Source of the DNA: Synechococcus sp. CBW1002
GTDB taxonomy: Bacteria > Cyanobacteriota > Cyanobacteriia > PCC-6307 > Cyanobiaceae
Length of the DNA stretch: 64,000 nt
Direction of reading: 5' to 3'
NCBI RefSeq assembly: GCF_015840915.1
Contig: NZ_CP060398.1
Coordinates: 1,550,001-1,614,000 of the forward strand
This document shows positions 51,984 to 61,827 of this stretch, one piece after another (within the stretch, counting starts at the first letter, position 1; every line of letters starts with the position of its first letter). A model generated the notes under the pieces. The model was not told where the DNA came from and did not search any database. It was given only the letters and a program-made list of their open reading frames with translations. The translations under genes and the position numbers were made by a program.

Positions 51984-52149
51984 GGCGTCGACGGCAGGAG
52001 CGTTCCAATCATGCGGAGAGGCCCTGCATGGCTGTCTGCACCATGCAGGGGCCGCAGGACTGGACCAAGCGATAGCGGGGCCGTGGCACCGGTGGAGCAG
52101 CCCAGGGTCTGCTGCGTAGGTTGGGCCTTACGCCCCCTCATCTGCCGCC

Positions 52150-53733
52150 ATGGCGCCCACGGCCCTCCTGAGTGTGTCCGACAAGCGGGATCTGGTGCCC
52201 CTGGCTCAGGGCCTGCTGCAGGCCGGCTACCGGCTGATCTCCAGTGGCGGCACCGCCGCGGCCCTGGCCGCCGCTGGCCTGAGCGTCACCAAGGTGGCTG
52301 AGCACACCGGCGCTCCCGAGATCCTCGGCGGGCGGGTCAAGACGCTGCACCCCCGCATCCATGGCGGCATCCTGGCCCGCCGCTCCGAGGCCTCGCATCT
52401 TGCCGACCTGGCCGCCCAGGAGATCGAGGCCATCGATGTGGTGGTGGTGAACCTCTATCCCTTCCGCGAAACCGTGGCCGATCCGGCGGTGGCCTTTGAG
52501 ACGGCGATCGAGAACATCGACATCGGCGGGCCGGCGATGGTGCGCGCCGCTGCCAAGAACCACGACGACGTGGCGGTGCTGACCGATCCGGACCAGTACC
52601 CCAGCTTCCTGGAAGCCCTGGCGGCCGGCCGGGTGGACCGGAGCCTGCGCCGGCAGCTGGCCCTGGCGGCCTACCGCCACACCGCTGCCTACGACGCCGC
52701 CATCAGCACCTGGCTGGCGGAGCGTCTGGCGGCTGAGGAGCCTGCGGCAGCGACCTCCGGCACGGGCGAGTCTGCGGTGGCCGCGCCCCTGCGACTGGAC
52801 CTGCCAGCGCGCCAGAGCCTCCGTTACGGCGAGAATCCTCACCAACGTGCCACCTGGTACAGCGCGCCTGCCGCCGGCTGGGGCGCAGCAAGCCAGCTGC
52901 AGGGCAAGGAACTCAGTTACAACAACCTCATCGACCTGGAGGCCGCTCTGGCCACCGTGCGGGAGTTCGGCTACGGCGAGCAGCGCCAGCAGCCGGCGGC
53001 GGTGGTGGTGAAGCACACCAATCCCTGCGGCGTCGCCACCGGCAGCAGCAGCGCCGAGGCCCTGCTGCGTGCCCTGGATGCGGATCGGGTGTCGGCCTTC
53101 GGCGGCATCGTGGCGCTGAACGGCCCGGTGGATGGCGCGGCCGCGGCCCATCTCACCGGCCTGTTCCTGGAGTGCGTGGTGGCACCGGCCTACGACGCCG
53201 ACGCCCGCGCCGCCCTGGCGGCCAAGGCCAACCTGCGCCTGCTGGAGCTCAGCCCAGCCGCCATCGCCGCTGCGCCGCACCAGCAGTTGCGCAGCGTGCT
53301 CGGTGGCGTGCTGGTCCAGGCGTTCGATGATCAGCCCGTGGAGGAGGACGCCTGGCAGGTGGTGAGCCGCCGCCAGCCCACGGAGGCGGAGCTTGTCGAC
53401 CTGCGCTTCGCCTGGCGGGTGGTGCGCCATGTGCGCTCCAATGCCATCAGCGTCGCCCGTGGCGGCCAGAGCCTCGGCATCGGTGCCGGTCAGATGAACC
53501 GGGTGGGATCGGCGCGGCTGGCCCTGGAGGCGGCCGGCGAACGGGCCCAGGGTGCGGTGCTCGCCAGTGATGGCTTCTTCCCCTTCGACGACACGGTGCG
53601 GCTGGCCGCGGCCCACGGCATCAGCGCCGTGATCCAGCCGGGCGGCAGCGTGCGGGATGGCGACTCGATCAGCGCCTGCGATGACCTCGGCCTGGCGATG
53701 GTCTGCACCGGCCGGCGCCACTTCCTGCACTGA
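52150..53733 (+). CDS. purH: Bifunctional AICAR transformylase / IMP cyclohydrolase
   Basis: This 527-residue enzyme catalyses the last two steps of IMP synthesis. The N-terminal cyclohydrolase/MGS-like domain (about 1-200) has [34 protein letters not shown] and [20 protein letters not shown]. The transformylase domain has [47 protein letters not shown] with the catalytic Lys-His, [16 protein letters not shown] and [12 protein letters not shown]. The length is normal and the ATG at 52150 is unambiguous. The DUF4079 gene follows on the same strand after 64 bases. Confidence 0.98.
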   Translation: MAPTALLSVSDKRDLVPLAQGLLQAGYRLISSGGTAAALAAAGLSVTKVAEHTGAPEILGGRVKTLHPRIHGGILARRSEASHLADLAAQEIEAIDVVVVNLYPFRETVADPAVAFETAIENIDIGGPAMVRAAAKNHDDVAVLTDPDQYPSFLEALAAGRVDRSLRRQLALAAYRHTAAYDAAISTWLAERLAAEEPAAATSGTGESAVAAPLRLDLPARQSLRYGENPHQRATWYSAPAAGWGAASQLQGKELSYNNLIDLEAALATVREFGYGEQRQQPAAVVVKHTNPCGVATGSSSAEALLRALDADRVSAFGGIVALNGPVDGAAAAHLTGLFLECVVAPAYDADARAALAAKANLRLLELSPAAIAAAPHQQLRSVLGGVLVQAFDDQPVEEDAWQVVSRRQPTEAELVDLRFAWRVVRHVRSNAISVARGGQSLGIGAGQMNRVGSARLALEAAGERAQGAVLASDGFFPFDDTVRLAAAHGISAVIQPGGSVRDGDSISACDDLGLAMVCTGRRHFLH

Positions 53734-53797
53734 GTTGGCGGTGAGTTGTAGCTTCGCTGCCATCCCCCGAGCCGCCCCTGAGCGGCCGAATCCCGCC

Positions 53798-54268
53798 ATG
53801 CCCATCGCCCTTCCCAGCTCCCTGGCCTTCGGCCTCAACTTCCTGCATCCCCTGATGATGTGGGGGCTGCTGGCCCTCTCGGGCTACGCCATGCTGCTCG
53901 GCATCAAGGCCAAGAAGACCCGCACCGCCGCGGCCGAAGATCGCAAGGAGCTGATCAAGGGGCAGTTCGCCCGGCGCCACTACCAGCTCGGCAGCGTCGT
54001 GCTGGCGGTGATGGTGCTGGGCACCTTCGGCGGCATGGCCGTCACCTACGTCAACAACGGCAAGCTGTTCGTGGGGCCGCACCTGCTGGTGGGCATCGCC
54101 ATGACCTCGCTGATCGCCCTGGCTTCGGCGCTCTCGCCGCTGATGCAGCAGGGCAATCTGATCGCCCGCAAGGTGCACGTGGGTCTGAACATGAGCGTGA
54201 TGACCCTGTTCCTCTGGCAGGCGTTGAGCGGCATGCAGATCGTCAACAAGATCTGGACCAGCCGCTGA
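53798..54268 (+). CDS. DUF4079 family membrane protein
   Basis: This 156-residue protein has four hydrophobic segments (about 12-33, 65-85, 95-115 and 128-150), with histidines in HPLMMWGLLALSGYAMLLG and LIARKVHVGLNMSVMTLFLW. The general pattern is that of the DUF4079 family, found in cyanobacteria and plastid-bearing organisms and similar in outline to cytochrome b561-like four-helix proteins. The histidines could bind haem, but that is inference. The ATG at 53798 gives MPIALPSSLAFGLNFLHPLM. Confidence 0.88.
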   Translation: MPIALPSSLAFGLNFLHPLMMWGLLALSGYAMLLGIKAKKTRTAAAEDRKELIKGQFARRHYQLGSVVLAVMVLGTFGGMAVTYVNNGKLFVGPHLLVGIAMTSLIALASALSPLMQQGNLIARKVHVGLNMSVMTLFLWQALSGMQIVNKIWTSR

Positions 54269-54322
54269 GACGGATCCAGATCCTGCAGGCCCAGCCCGAT
54301 TCTGAGCCGGTGTGGTGCCGCC

Positions 54323-54976
54323 TCAGAACTGGGCGCGGCGCCGCGGCGGACAGGCGAGCCCGTGGGTGGCGTGGAAATCCTCCTGCACCTTCCAGGTGAG
54401 GCGACGTGAGATCTGCCGCACGATCTGGCGGAGCAGATGGTCACCGCTGCTCTGCACCAGGGAGTCCGGCAGCAGGGTGATCACCTTGGGCAAGCGGATC
54501 CAGACGCTCAGATCCAGCTCCCAGCGCACCAGGGTGAGTGGACCGTCTTCCTCGTTCTCTGGCGTGGTTTCATCAAGCCGCAGGGCGGCGTTGAAGTCGA
54601 CGTCGTAGAGGCCCTCCAGCCCTGTTCCGGCCATCACCTGCGGTGGCAAGGTCACGATCCGGTAGACGCCTTCAGCCTGGGGGAGCAGTTCCAGGCCGAT
54701 CGTGGGCTCCACCTCAAAGCCGAAATTGCCGAAACGCCCCAGGGTGAGCACATAGCCGTTGCTGCCATGGGGCTGAACGGTCATCGGGGCGGCGCAGCGC
54801 CGGAACCAGCCTTCGTGGCGATCCAGGTACTGGCCCACCTGCTCGGCAGGAGCCCGCATTTCCATCAGGTCGGCGAAGGTGGAGGCATAGCGCCGCACCC
54901 GATCATCGTCGCCATCCCGCAAGCTCACCTCTGGGGCCATCGGCTCGAAACCCTCGGCGGCAGCGGCGTCGCTCAT
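54323..54976 (-). CDS. DUF1997 family protein
   Basis: This 217-residue protein starts MSDAAAAEGFEPMAPEVSLR. The core has VRRYASTFADLMEMRAPAEQ, YLDRHEGWFRRCAAPMTVQP, FEVEPTIGLELLPQAEGVYR and HLLRQIVRQISRRLTWKVQE, matching DUF1997, a family of cyanobacteria and plants with a START/polyketide-cyclase-like fold. An in-frame ATG at 55069 would add 31 residues of low quality, so the later start is preferred. No membrane segment is present. Its function is unknown. It is convergent with DUF4079. Confidence 0.85.
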   Translation of the reverse strand: MSDAAAAEGFEPMAPEVSLRDGDDDRVRRYASTFADLMEMRAPAEQVGQYLDRHEGWFRRCAAPMTVQPHGSNGYVLTLGRFGNFGFEVEPTIGLELLPQAEGVYRIVTLPPQVMAGTGLEGLYDVDFNAALRLDETTPENEEDGPLTLVRWELDLSVWIRLPKVITLLPDSLVQSSGDHLLRQIVRQISRRLTWKVQEDFHATHGLACPPRRRAQF

Positions 54977-55163
54977 GGGGTTGGAGTGGAGATCGCTCAG
55001 GGCGGTCGTCGTCAAAGCGGGACAGGCAACGGACGAAGCGGCAGCCCCACCGGCCAAGCCTTCAAACAATGTAAAGGAATCCTTGCCATCGAGGCCCTTC
55101 TGCGGTGGTTCCCCGATTTCAGAGGCTGCTGCCGCTGCAGAGGCAGCACGGTCATCGGGTGAT

Positions 55164-56411
55164 TCAGGAGATCAGGCCTGTGGGTGGTCCGCAGGTCAGG
55201 CCGATCAGCCGCTCGATCACGTCTTCCACCACCCGGTCCGGCGTGGAGGCGCCTGAGGTGATGCCCACCCGGATCGGCCCGTCCGGCAGGAAGGGATCTT
55301 CCACCGCCAGCTCGGCGCCGAGGGGCATGTGCTCGATCCGGTTGCCCGGTCCGATCCGCTCGGGGGTGTCGATGTGGAAGGAGCGGATGCCGCGGCTGAC
55401 CGCGATCTCCTGCAGGTGGGTGGTGTTGGAGGAGTTGTAGCCGCCGATCACCACCATCAGATCGAGGGGCTCATCCACCAGGGAGAACATCGCGTCCTGC
55501 CGTTCCTGGGTGGCGTCACAGATGGTGTTGAAGGCCAGAAAATGCTCGTTCAGTTCCACCGGACCGAAGTGCTCCAGCATGGTGCGCTCCACCAGGCGGC
55601 CGATCTCCTCGGTTTCGCTCTTGAGCATGGTGGTCTGGTTGGCCACGCCCACCCGGAACAGGTCACGGTCGGGATCGAAGCCGGGGGAACAGGCCTTGGC
55701 GAAGCGGGCCATGAAGGCGTCGCGGTCGGCGGTGCCGCGGCCGAGGATGTAATCGCAGACCATCTGGGCCTCGGCCAGGTCGAGCACCACCAGGTAGGTG
55801 CCCGCAAAGGAGCTGGTGGCGAGGGTCTCCTCGTGTTTCACCTTGCCGTGGATGATCGAGGTGAAGGCGTGCTTCTTGTGCTTCTCCACCGTGTTCCACA
55901 CCTTCGAGACCCAGGGACAGGTGGTGTCCACGATGTGGCAGCCGCGCTCGTTGAGCAGCTGCATCTCCTGCACGGTGGCGCCGAAGGCGGGCAGGATCAC
56001 CACGTCGCCACGGGCCACGTCGGAGAAGTCCTTGACGCCACCCTCGACCGGGATGAACAGCACGTTCATCTGCCGCAGGTGATCGTTCACCGAGGGGTTG
56101 TGGATGATCTCGTTGGTGATCCAGATCCGTTCGCTTGGGTAATGGCGCCGGGTCTCGTAGGCCATGGCCACGGCCCGCTCCACCCCCCAGCAGAAGCCGA
56201 AGGCTTCGGCCAGCCGCACCGTCAGGCGGCCGCGTTGCAGGGTGTGGCCGTTCTCGCGCAGGGTGGCGATCAGATCGCTCTGGTAAGCCGTCTGCAGGCT
56301 GCCGGCCACCTCCTCGCCGAGGCCGAAGCCGCGGCGGTTGTAACGCTCCGAGTGATGTAGCGAGCGTTTGAAGGCGCGGGTATCCACAGCGGCCTGGCAC
56401 GGGTTGGGCAA
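55164..56411 (-). CDS. ispH: 4-hydroxy-3-methylbut-2-enyl diphosphate reductase
   Basis: This 415-residue [4Fe-4S] enzyme makes isopentenyl and dimethylallyl diphosphate in the last step of the MEP pathway. The three cluster cysteines are in [35 protein letters not shown] and [35 protein letters not shown] and [19 protein letters not shown] hold substrate-binding residues. The N-terminal extension of about 60 residues and the C-terminal arrangement are typical of cyanobacterial and plastid enzymes rather than of the shorter E. coli form. The electron donor is likely ferredoxin. Confidence 0.97.
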   Translation of the reverse strand: MPNPCQAAVDTRAFKRSLHHSERYNRRGFGLGEEVAGSLQTAYQSDLIATLRENGHTLQRGRLTVRLAEAFGFCWGVERAVAMAYETRRHYPSERIWITNEIIHNPSVNDHLRQMNVLFIPVEGGVKDFSDVARGDVVILPAFGATVQEMQLLNERGCHIVDTTCPWVSKVWNTVEKHKKHAFTSIIHGKVKHEETLATSSFAGTYLVVLDLAEAQMVCDYILGRGTADRDAFMARFAKACSPGFDPDRDLFRVGVANQTTMLKSETEEIGRLVERTMLEHFGPVELNEHFLAFNTICDATQERQDAMFSLVDEPLDLMVVIGGYNSSNTTHLQEIAVSRGIRSFHIDTPERIGPGNRIEHMPLGAELAVEDPFLPDGPIRVGITSGASTPDRVVEDVIERLIGLTCGPPTGLIS

Positions 56412-56455
56412 CTCTATGGGGGGTGCCGCGGCGCGGTGGGCCCGGCAGCGGGGCG

Positions 56456-57301
56456 TTACTCCCCGTCTTCACTGCTGGGCTGCACCTTGGCCAGGCCGCG
56501 CCAGCGCACCCCATCGGCCTGCACGTCGTAGATGCAGGGCAGCACCTCCACTCCCGCCGCCAGGGCCTGGCGGAACAGCTCGCCGTAGCGGGGATCGGCT
56601 GAATCACCCGGCGCGAAGCGACGCACGTCGGAGCGGCTCAGGCAGGGCAGCAGCACGGCCCGCGCCTCGGGCAGCACCCCGATCAGTTCCTCGAGGTGCT
56701 TCTGACCCCGCTCGGTCACGGTGTCGGGGAAGAGGGCCAGATCGCCGCGGGTCCAGGTGGTGTTCTTCACTTCCAGGTAGATCGGGCGGGGATCGGCGCT
56801 GCCCTCGGTCGGGGTGAGCAGCAGGTCGATGCGGCTGCGCCGCCCCTGGCCATAGGGAACCTCGGCCCGTACCGATGCGATCGGCCCCAGCCAGGGCTCC
56901 AGCAGGCCCGCTTCGATCGTGGCCCGCACCAGGCGGTTGGGCAGGGCCGTGTTGATGCCCACCCAGAGCGGCGTCCCCTCGGCCCCCGGCACCTCGGCCT
57001 GCTCCCAGGTCCAGGCGAGCTTGCGGCTGGGGGAAGGGGCGTAGCGCAGCCGCACCCGGCCACCGGGATGGATCACGCCGGTCATCGGGCCGGTGTTGGC
57101 GCAGTGGGCCGTGACCACGGTGCCGTCGTCGAGCTGCACGTCCGCCAGGAAGCGCTTGTAGCGCTTGAGCAGCACCCCCTGCCGCAGGCCCTCGAAGGGC
57201 AGCACCAGTTGATCCAGGCCCCGTGTTGGCAAGGCGGGCGACAGGCCAGGCGGCGTGGCCTGTGACACCGATTGCTTCGAAGCCAAGGGTTGCGCCGCCA
57301 C
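56456..57301 (-). CDS. sfsA: SfsA family protein
   Basis: This 281-residue protein has [20 protein letters not shown] (about 31-50), [40 protein letters not shown] with [21 protein letters not shown], and [20 protein letters not shown]. These are features of SfsA, a DNA-binding protein with a PD-(D/E)XK-like core first noted for a sugar-fermentation phenotype. The first 27 residues are not conserved, so the GTG start at 57301 may be too early. It diverges from murJ with about 100 bases between the starts. Confidence 0.92.
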   Translation of the reverse strand: MAAQPLASKQSVSQATPPGLSPALPTRGLDQLVLPFEGLRQGVLLKRYKRFLADVQLDDGTVVTAHCANTGPMTGVIHPGGRVRLRYAPSPSRKLAWTWEQAEVPGAEGTPLWVGINTALPNRLVRATIEAGLLEPWLGPIASVRAEVPYGQGRRSRIDLLLTPTEGSADPRPIYLEVKNTTWTRGDLALFPDTVTERGQKHLEELIGVLPEARAVLLPCLSRSDVRRFAPGDSADPRYGELFRQALAAGVEVLPCIYDVQADGVRWRGLAKVQPSSEDGE

Positions 57302-57402
57302 TACCGGGATTCTGTGCCGGCCCCGTCGCCGGCGCGGTCAGGGGGGGCGGCACAGGACAGCGGTGGAGAATCCCCCGCAGTTCTGGCCCTGGATCGAACC
57401 GG

Positions 57403-59019
57403 ATGGCGAAATCCCTGCGCCGCATCGCCCTGATCGTGGCCGTGGCCACAGGCCTGAGCAAAGTGGCGGGGCTGGTGAGGCAGCAGGTCATCGCCGCAGC
57501 CTTCGGCGTGGGGGCCGCCTACGACGCCTACAACTACGCCTATGTGTTGCCCGGCTTCCTGCTGATCCTGCTGGGGGGCATCAACGGGCCTTTTCACAGC
57601 GCCATGGTGAGCGTGCTGGCGCGTCGGCCCCGCCAGGAGGGCGCCCACGTGCTGGCGGCGATGAACACCCTGGTGGGCGTCGGACTGCTGGGGGTGACCC
57701 TGATTCTGGTGATCGCGGCCAATCCTTTGATCGACCTCGTCGGGCCGGGCCTGGAGGCCACCCGCCACGACATCGCCGTGCAGCAGCTGCGCTGGATGGC
57801 GCCGATGGCCCTGTTCGCCGGTCTGATCGGCCTTGGCTTCGGCGCCCTGAACGCCGCCGATGAATTCTGGCTGCCGGCGGTGAGTCCGCTGCTCTCCAGC
57901 GTGGCCGTGATCGGTGGCATCGGCCTGCTCTGGTGGCAGCTGGGGGCGGCGATCACCCTGCCGGCCACGGCCCTGATCGGCGGCATCGTGCTGGCGGGCA
58001 GCACCACGCTGGGGGCGGTGTTGCAGTGGCTGATTCAGCTGCCTGCCCTGGCCCGCCAGGGCCTGGGCCATTTCCGCCTGGTGTGGGACTGGCGCGATCC
58101 GGGCGTCCGCGAGGTGCTGCAGGTGATGGGGCCGGCGACGCTCTCCTCGGGAATGCTGCAGATCAATGTGTTCACCGATCTGTTCTTCGCCTCCGGGATC
58201 GTGGGGGCTGCAGCGGGTCTGGGGTACGCCAACCTGCTGGTGCAGACGCCCCTAGGCCTGCTCTCCAACGCCCTGCTGGTGCCGCTGCTGCCGGTGTTCG
58301 CCCGGCTCACCGCTCCCGCTGATCGGCCTGAGCTGATCGCCCGCATCCGCCAGGGGCTGATGCTCTCCAACGCCAGCATGCTGCCGATGGGGGCGCTGAT
58401 GGTGGCCCTGGCCGGGCCGATCGTGGCGTTGATCTACGAGCGTGGCGCCTTCGATGCCGGCGCCGCCGCCCTGGTGGGTGGACTCCTGATGGCCTACGGC
58501 GTGGGCATGCCGGCCTATCTGGCCCGCGATGTGCTGGTGCGGGTGTTCTATGCCCTGGGCGACGGCACCACGCCGTTCCGCTTCTCGATGGCTGGCATCG
58601 GTCTGAATGTGGCGTTCGACTGGTTGCTGGTGGGCGGGCCCAGCCCCTGGGGGCTGCAGCTGCCGGCCTTGAACTTCGGTGCGCCGGGCCTGGTGCTTGC
58701 CACAGTGGCGGTGAATCTGATCACCTGTGCCGGCCTGTTGCTGGCCCTGCAGGCGCGGCTGGGGGCAATGCCGCTGCGCCTCTGGGGCCGCGACACCCTG
58801 CTGCTGCTGCTGGCGGCCCTGGCTGCTGCACTGGTGGCCTGGGCCCTGTCGGTGTGGGTGGCCTGGCCGGCGGGCCTGCTGGGGCGCCTCCTCCAGACCA
58901 GCCTCAGCGCCGGCCTGGGGCTGGCGATCTATGGACTCGCTGCCAGTGCCGCCGGGGTGCCGGAGGCGCGCCAGATGCAGCGGCAATTGCTGGCACGCCT
59001 GCCCGGCGGGGGCCGTTAA
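57403..59019 (+). CDS. murJ: Lipid II flippase MurJ
   Basis: This 538-residue polytopic protein begins MAKSLRRIALIVAVATGLSK, followed by VAGLVRQQVIAAAFGVGAAY, the MviN/MurJ signature. About 14 hydrophobic helices are visible. LPGFLLILLGGINGPFHSAM and LVRVFYALGDGTTPFRFSMA are conserved family segments. It moves lipid II across the inner membrane for peptidoglycan synthesis. ATG 57403 was chosen because family similarity begins there. It is followed by a short hairpin at 59052 and a convergent small gene. Confidence 0.95.
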   Translation: MAKSLRRIALIVAVATGLSKVAGLVRQQVIAAAFGVGAAYDAYNYAYVLPGFLLILLGGINGPFHSAMVSVLARRPRQEGAHVLAAMNTLVGVGLLGVTLILVIAANPLIDLVGPGLEATRHDIAVQQLRWMAPMALFAGLIGLGFGALNAADEFWLPAVSPLLSSVAVIGGIGLLWWQLGAAITLPATALIGGIVLAGSTTLGAVLQWLIQLPALARQGLGHFRLVWDWRDPGVREVLQVMGPATLSSGMLQINVFTDLFFASGIVGAAAGLGYANLLVQTPLGLLSNALLVPLLPVFARLTAPADRPELIARIRQGLMLSNASMLPMGALMVALAGPIVALIYERGAFDAGAAALVGGLLMAYGVGMPAYLARDVLVRVFYALGDGTTPFRFSMAGIGLNVAFDWLLVGGPSPWGLQLPALNFGAPGLVLATVAVNLITCAGLLLALQARLGAMPLRLWGRDTLLLLLAALAAALVAWALSVWVAWPAGLLGRLLQTSLSAGLGLAIYGLAASAAGVPEARQMQRQLLARLPGGGR

Positions 59020-59051
59020 GCGTTCGCTGAAAAAAAAACGCCAGCTCCGCG

Positions 59052-59067
59052 CCTGACTCTGGTCAGG
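59052..59067. terminator. Short hairpin between convergent genes
   Basis: CCTGAC and GTCAGG pair around a TCTG loop. It lies between murJ and a convergent gene and could serve both, though no long T run follows. Confidence 0.4.
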
Positions 59068-59069
59068 GA

Positions 59070-59528
59070 TTACTTGCGACGAATCGGGCCGGAAGTCTGG
59101 GCGTCGGAATCAAGCCAACGGCTCTCATTCCTGATCTTTGGATCGCCTTGAATCGTGAAGGTGATGAAGCCGGTTTTGAACACCAGGGCCCCATCAGTGA
59201 GCTTGCTGGCCACAGGCTTGCCGTTGACAACCACCTGATTCTTGTTGTCGATTTGGATGGCGGCGACAGTCTGTCCAGTTCCGCTGTTCTTGGCGACCCA
59301 GCGACCGGCGTAGGTCGATGCTGTGGCAGCCGGTGCCGTTCCGAAGCCCGCTTTGGCGTTTTCGGCCTTGGTCTTGTTGATGTCGCAACCCTGCATTTCT
59401 GTGACCTGGGTGCAGCCTGATTGTTCGAGCTTCTTCGCATAGGCCGGGTCCATCGCATGGGAGGCAAGCGGAAGCAGAACGGCTATGGCGGCGACGCTGC
59501 AGGCGACACAATGGTTTGTGCGGTTCAT
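59070..59528 (-). CDS. Small exported protein
   Basis: This 152-residue protein has a signal peptide (MNRTNHCVACSVAAIAVLLP, then LASHA before MDPAYA), so it acts outside the inner membrane. The mature part has two Cys in CTQVTEMQGCDINKTKAENA and a compact beta-rich-looking region (AAIQIDNKNQVVVNGKPVAS). No family is recognised. An upstream extension of the frame to 59666 lacks support. Codon bias is less extreme than in neighbouring core genes. Confidence 0.7.
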   Translation of the reverse strand: MNRTNHCVACSVAAIAVLLPLASHAMDPAYAKKLEQSGCTQVTEMQGCDINKTKAENAKAGFGTAPAATASTYAGRWVAKNSGTGQTVAAIQIDNKNQVVVNGKPVASKLTDGALVFKTGFITFTIQGDPKIRNESRWLDSDAQTSGPIRRK

Positions 59529-59688
59529 TCGGAGCTTCTGCGCGTTGCGCGACACAATGTTGTGACCGGAGGCGTTGAGCGCCGCGGGCACGATTGCCAT
59601 TCTGACGGACCGAATTGTTAGTCTGCTATGGCTACTGCTGTCAGTCGGCAGCCACGGCTCCGGCAACAGCCTTCAAGATCCCGACGCC

Positions 59689-59973
59689 ATGGATCTGCTC
59701 GTGCCGCTGTTCGTCGGCAAGCCCCAGACCATTCTGCTGGTGGCCGTGGTCTTCATCGCGGTTGATCTTGCCCTGCGGTTCCGCTGGCCCGGTCTTGCCC
59801 GCCATCCTGGCGCGCTGCGGATCGGGGCCATCGCCTGGGGGGTTTATGCCGGCTGGGAATGGCTGGTGCAACTGAGAACGCCGGAGGCGAACATCAGGGT
59901 CGATCTCCTGCTGATCTGGCCCGCGTTGATGATCCTCTCGGCCTGGGCGCTCCTGCGCACATTGCGAGCGTGA
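59689..59973 (+). CDS. Small membrane protein
   Basis: This 94-residue protein has three hydrophobic segments (about 11-28, 43-58 and 71-90) and begins MDLLVPLFVGKPQTILLVAV. WGVYAGWEWLVQLRTPEANI contains a Trp-rich loop. The family is not recognised, but small proteins of this type are common in bacteria. The next small frame begins about 35 bases after its stop, which suggests a two-gene unit. Confidence 0.65.
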   Translation: MDLLVPLFVGKPQTILLVAVVFIAVDLALRFRWPGLARHPGALRIGAIAWGVYAGWEWLVQLRTPEANIRVDLLLIWPALMILSAWALLRTLRA

Positions 59974-60007
59974 GCGCCGCCGCCTTTCGGATCTGCTGTT
60001 CCGCGCA

Positions 60008-60181
60008 GTGCTTCTTCTCTCGCTGGGTGGAATGGGTCTTCTGGGACTGGACAGCTATCGCTTCCACACGGTGCCCGAGCACAGGCAGGTGCAGCGGATG
60101 ACGATCATCCTGGTGCCGATGCTGCAATCGACCCTTGCGATCGCGATCGGTCTGATGCTGCAGGCCAGTCGGATCGTGTGA
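60008..60181 (+). CDS. Very small membrane protein (start uncertain)
   Basis: The frame ending at TGA 60181 encodes VLLLSLGGMGLLGLDSYRFH then TVPEHRQVQRMTIILVPMLQ and a second hydrophobic stretch to the stop. With GTG at 60008 this is 57 residues and two membrane segments; the frame also extends upstream without a good start. It directly follows another small membrane protein gene, and the two may form a complex or a unit. No family recognised. Confidence 0.45.
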   Translation: MLLLSLGGMGLLGLDSYRFHTVPEHRQVQRMTIILVPMLQSTLAIAIGLMLQASRIV

Positions 60182-60212
60182 CACTGACTGAAGCTCCTGG
60201 CCCACATACCGC

Positions 60213-60527
60213 ATGATCCGCTCCGCACTCGCCGCGCTGGCCGTCGTCGTCAGCACCACCCCGGCCTTGGCCGACTCGACAGTGGCGTATTGCGAGATGG
60301 TTCGCGACAACGGCGAGATGCTCAAAGGACGCTGTATCTGGTCTCAGATGCAGGGCAATGTCTACATCAACGATTTCAATCATTATGCCTTTGCCTTTCC
60401 TGCCGCTGAGCAGGGCAAGACCTATGAACGCACCAACCGTGAGGGTGCAGGTCCCTCCTTCAAGCGCCCTGGCTACGTGATCAATGTGTACTGGGACAAG
60501 CCGGCCCGTGAGCCTGGCGGTTTCTGA
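60213..60527 (+). CDS. Small exported protein
   Basis: This 104-residue protein has a clear signal peptide (MIRSALAALAVVVSTTPALA, cleaved before DSTVAYCEM). The mature part has two Cys (YCEMVRDNGEMLKGRCIWSQ) that could form a disulfide, and a beta-rich-looking remainder (GNVYINDFNHYAFAFPAAEQ). No known family is recognised, and no partner genes are obvious beyond the preceding small membrane genes. Confidence 0.65.
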   Translation: MIRSALAALAVVVSTTPALADSTVAYCEMVRDNGEMLKGRCIWSQMQGNVYINDFNHYAFAFPAAEQGKTYERTNREGAGPSFKRPGYVINVYWDKPAREPGGF

Positions 60528-60711
60528 GGGGGTCTCCAGTTCCCCGGCTTCGGTGGTGCATGAGGGCGGTTTCAGCTGGGAGAGGCGGCCTGTTTGTAGG
60601 GCTGTTGGCAGGGTGTTGGTCCGGACGTCCCAAGGATCCCTGGGGCTGATCACCGCACGAGCAGTGTGATCACGCTTGCCGCACAACGCCTCTTGCGTAA
60701 ACGCTTGGCCC

Positions 60712-60978
60712 TCATTCTGGATCCGGCAGTCGCACCTGCCGCTCCTCGCGTACGTGCAGGGGGATCTCGAGGCGGGAGCGCCCCACCATCTGGGGCCCGT
60801 CGATCGAGAAGATGCGCGCCTCGATGCCGAATTCCTTGAAGGCGCTCTCCAGTTCCTGGATCAGCACCTTCTCCACCTGGGCCTCGGCATCCACCACCTT
60901 GCCGATCAGGCGGCTTCCGAGGCGGCCGATGCGCTGCCGCACCACGTCGCGGGCGTTGGTGACCTCAATGACCAGCAC
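60712..60978 (-). CDS. Conserved small cytosolic protein
   Basis: This 88-residue protein begins MLVIEVTNARDVVRQRIGRL and continues with a helical segment and a basic C-terminal half. Its even, hydrophilic composition and host-like codon use suggest a real cyanobacterial conserved protein. It lies 42 bases downstream of a DUF3181 gene on the same strand. Function unknown. Confidence 0.65.
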   Translation of the reverse strand: MLVIEVTNARDVVRQRIGRLGSRLIGKVVDAEAQVEKVLIQELESAFKEFGIEARIFSIDGPQMVGRSRLEIPLHVREERQVRLPDPE

Positions 60979-61020
60979 GTCCCGTCCGCAGGAGCGGCAA
61001 CCCTATCGGCCTCGGCTGGA

Positions 61021-61308
61021 TCAGCCAAACTCCTGCAGCACGTCTTCCAGGTCGCGCAGCTGGCCGGGGGGGATCAGGCGGGCCAGGGGCAGGCGGGTGC
61101 TGCCGCCGCCGATCGGTACCTGCACGGCCTCCAGGGCCTGACGGGCACAGACGCCGGGTCCCTGCTCCAGCCGGGCCACGCATTCGATCGCCAGGGTCTC
61201 GGCCAGGCCCGCATCGCCCAGATAGAGGTGCCAGCCGGCCACCTGCAGGTAGAGCCGATCGGCCAGGGCCTCAGTCAGCTGTCGGATCGTGGCGGCGTCC
61301 ATGCCCAT
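61021..61308 (-). CDS. DUF3181 family protein
   Basis: This 95-residue protein begins MGMDAATIRQLTEALADRLY, with LQVAGWHLYLGDAGLAETLA following, matching the small cyanobacterial DUF3181 family. It is soluble and mostly helical by composition. It is flanked on the same strand by two other small conserved genes, probably one transcription unit. Function unknown. Confidence 0.85.
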   Translation of the reverse strand: MGMDAATIRQLTEALADRLYLQVAGWHLYLGDAGLAETLAIECVARLEQGPGVCARQALEAVQVPIGGGSTRLPLARLIPPGQLRDLEDVLQEFG

Positions 61309-61366
61309 GGCGGTGTCCGGAATCGGTGGGGGGATCTGAAGCAGGTGGAGCAGCAGCCGGGTCCGC

Positions 61367-61612
61367 TCAGGCCGGATCCTGGCGGGGCGGGCGCAGGGCG
61401 ATCACCACGCCGCCGTGCACCAGCAGCATGGCTCCCCAGGTGAGGGTCACCAGGTCGAGGTGGCTGAAGGGATGGCGCAGCTCCTGCAGGAACCAGAGGC
61501 CGCTGTTCACCGCCGCGAACACGGCGCCGTGCAGGGTGAGATTCACGATCCGCTCGAAATGGCGGTAGGTGGGGTCACCCGGGTCGGCGGGGCCGTACCA
61601 GCGGATCGGCAT
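61367..61612 (-). CDS. Small two-span membrane protein
   Basis: This 81-residue protein begins MPIRWYGPADPGDPTYRHFE, then has hydrophobic segments at about 26-45 (LTLHGAVFAAVNSGLWFLQE) and 54-74 (LVTLTWGAMLLVHGGVVIAL), the arrangement of the 2TM-domain type. It is the first gene of a three-gene minus-strand cluster. Function unknown. Confidence 0.7.
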   Translation of the reverse strand: MPIRWYGPADPGDPTYRHFERIVNLTLHGAVFAAVNSGLWFLQELRHPFSHLDLVTLTWGAMLLVHGGVVIALRPPRQDPA

Positions 61613-61733
61613 GGGTCTGGGGGAGGGCGAGGTTCCGCCGCGGCGGGTCGGAACGGGATGGCCCGATTCTGGGGGGGCGCCCTTGCACTCCGCTCCGGCG
61701 CCGCGGCGGGGCCCAGGTTGGGGGCGGCTGCTG

Positions 61734-61789
61734 GAGGCGGTTGGTTGGAGGCGGTTGGTTGAAGGCGGTTGGTTGAAGGCGGTTGGTTG
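61734..61789. repeat. Four tandem copies of a 14-bp repeat
   Basis: Units of form RAGGCGGTTGGTTG occupy 61734-61747, 61748-61761, 61762-61775 and 61776-61789. The first two start with G and the last two with A. The array ends 38 bases before the tRNA gene. Confidence 0.95.
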
Positions 61790-61827
61790 ACGGAGGGGCC
61801 CCCCGTGCGGTCAAAATGCCTGCACAC

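Noticed and set aside
61734-61789. Possible CRISPR array
   Set aside because: Units of 14 bp follow one another without spacers, so this is a simple tandem array. No CRISPR array or cas gene was seen anywhere in the window.
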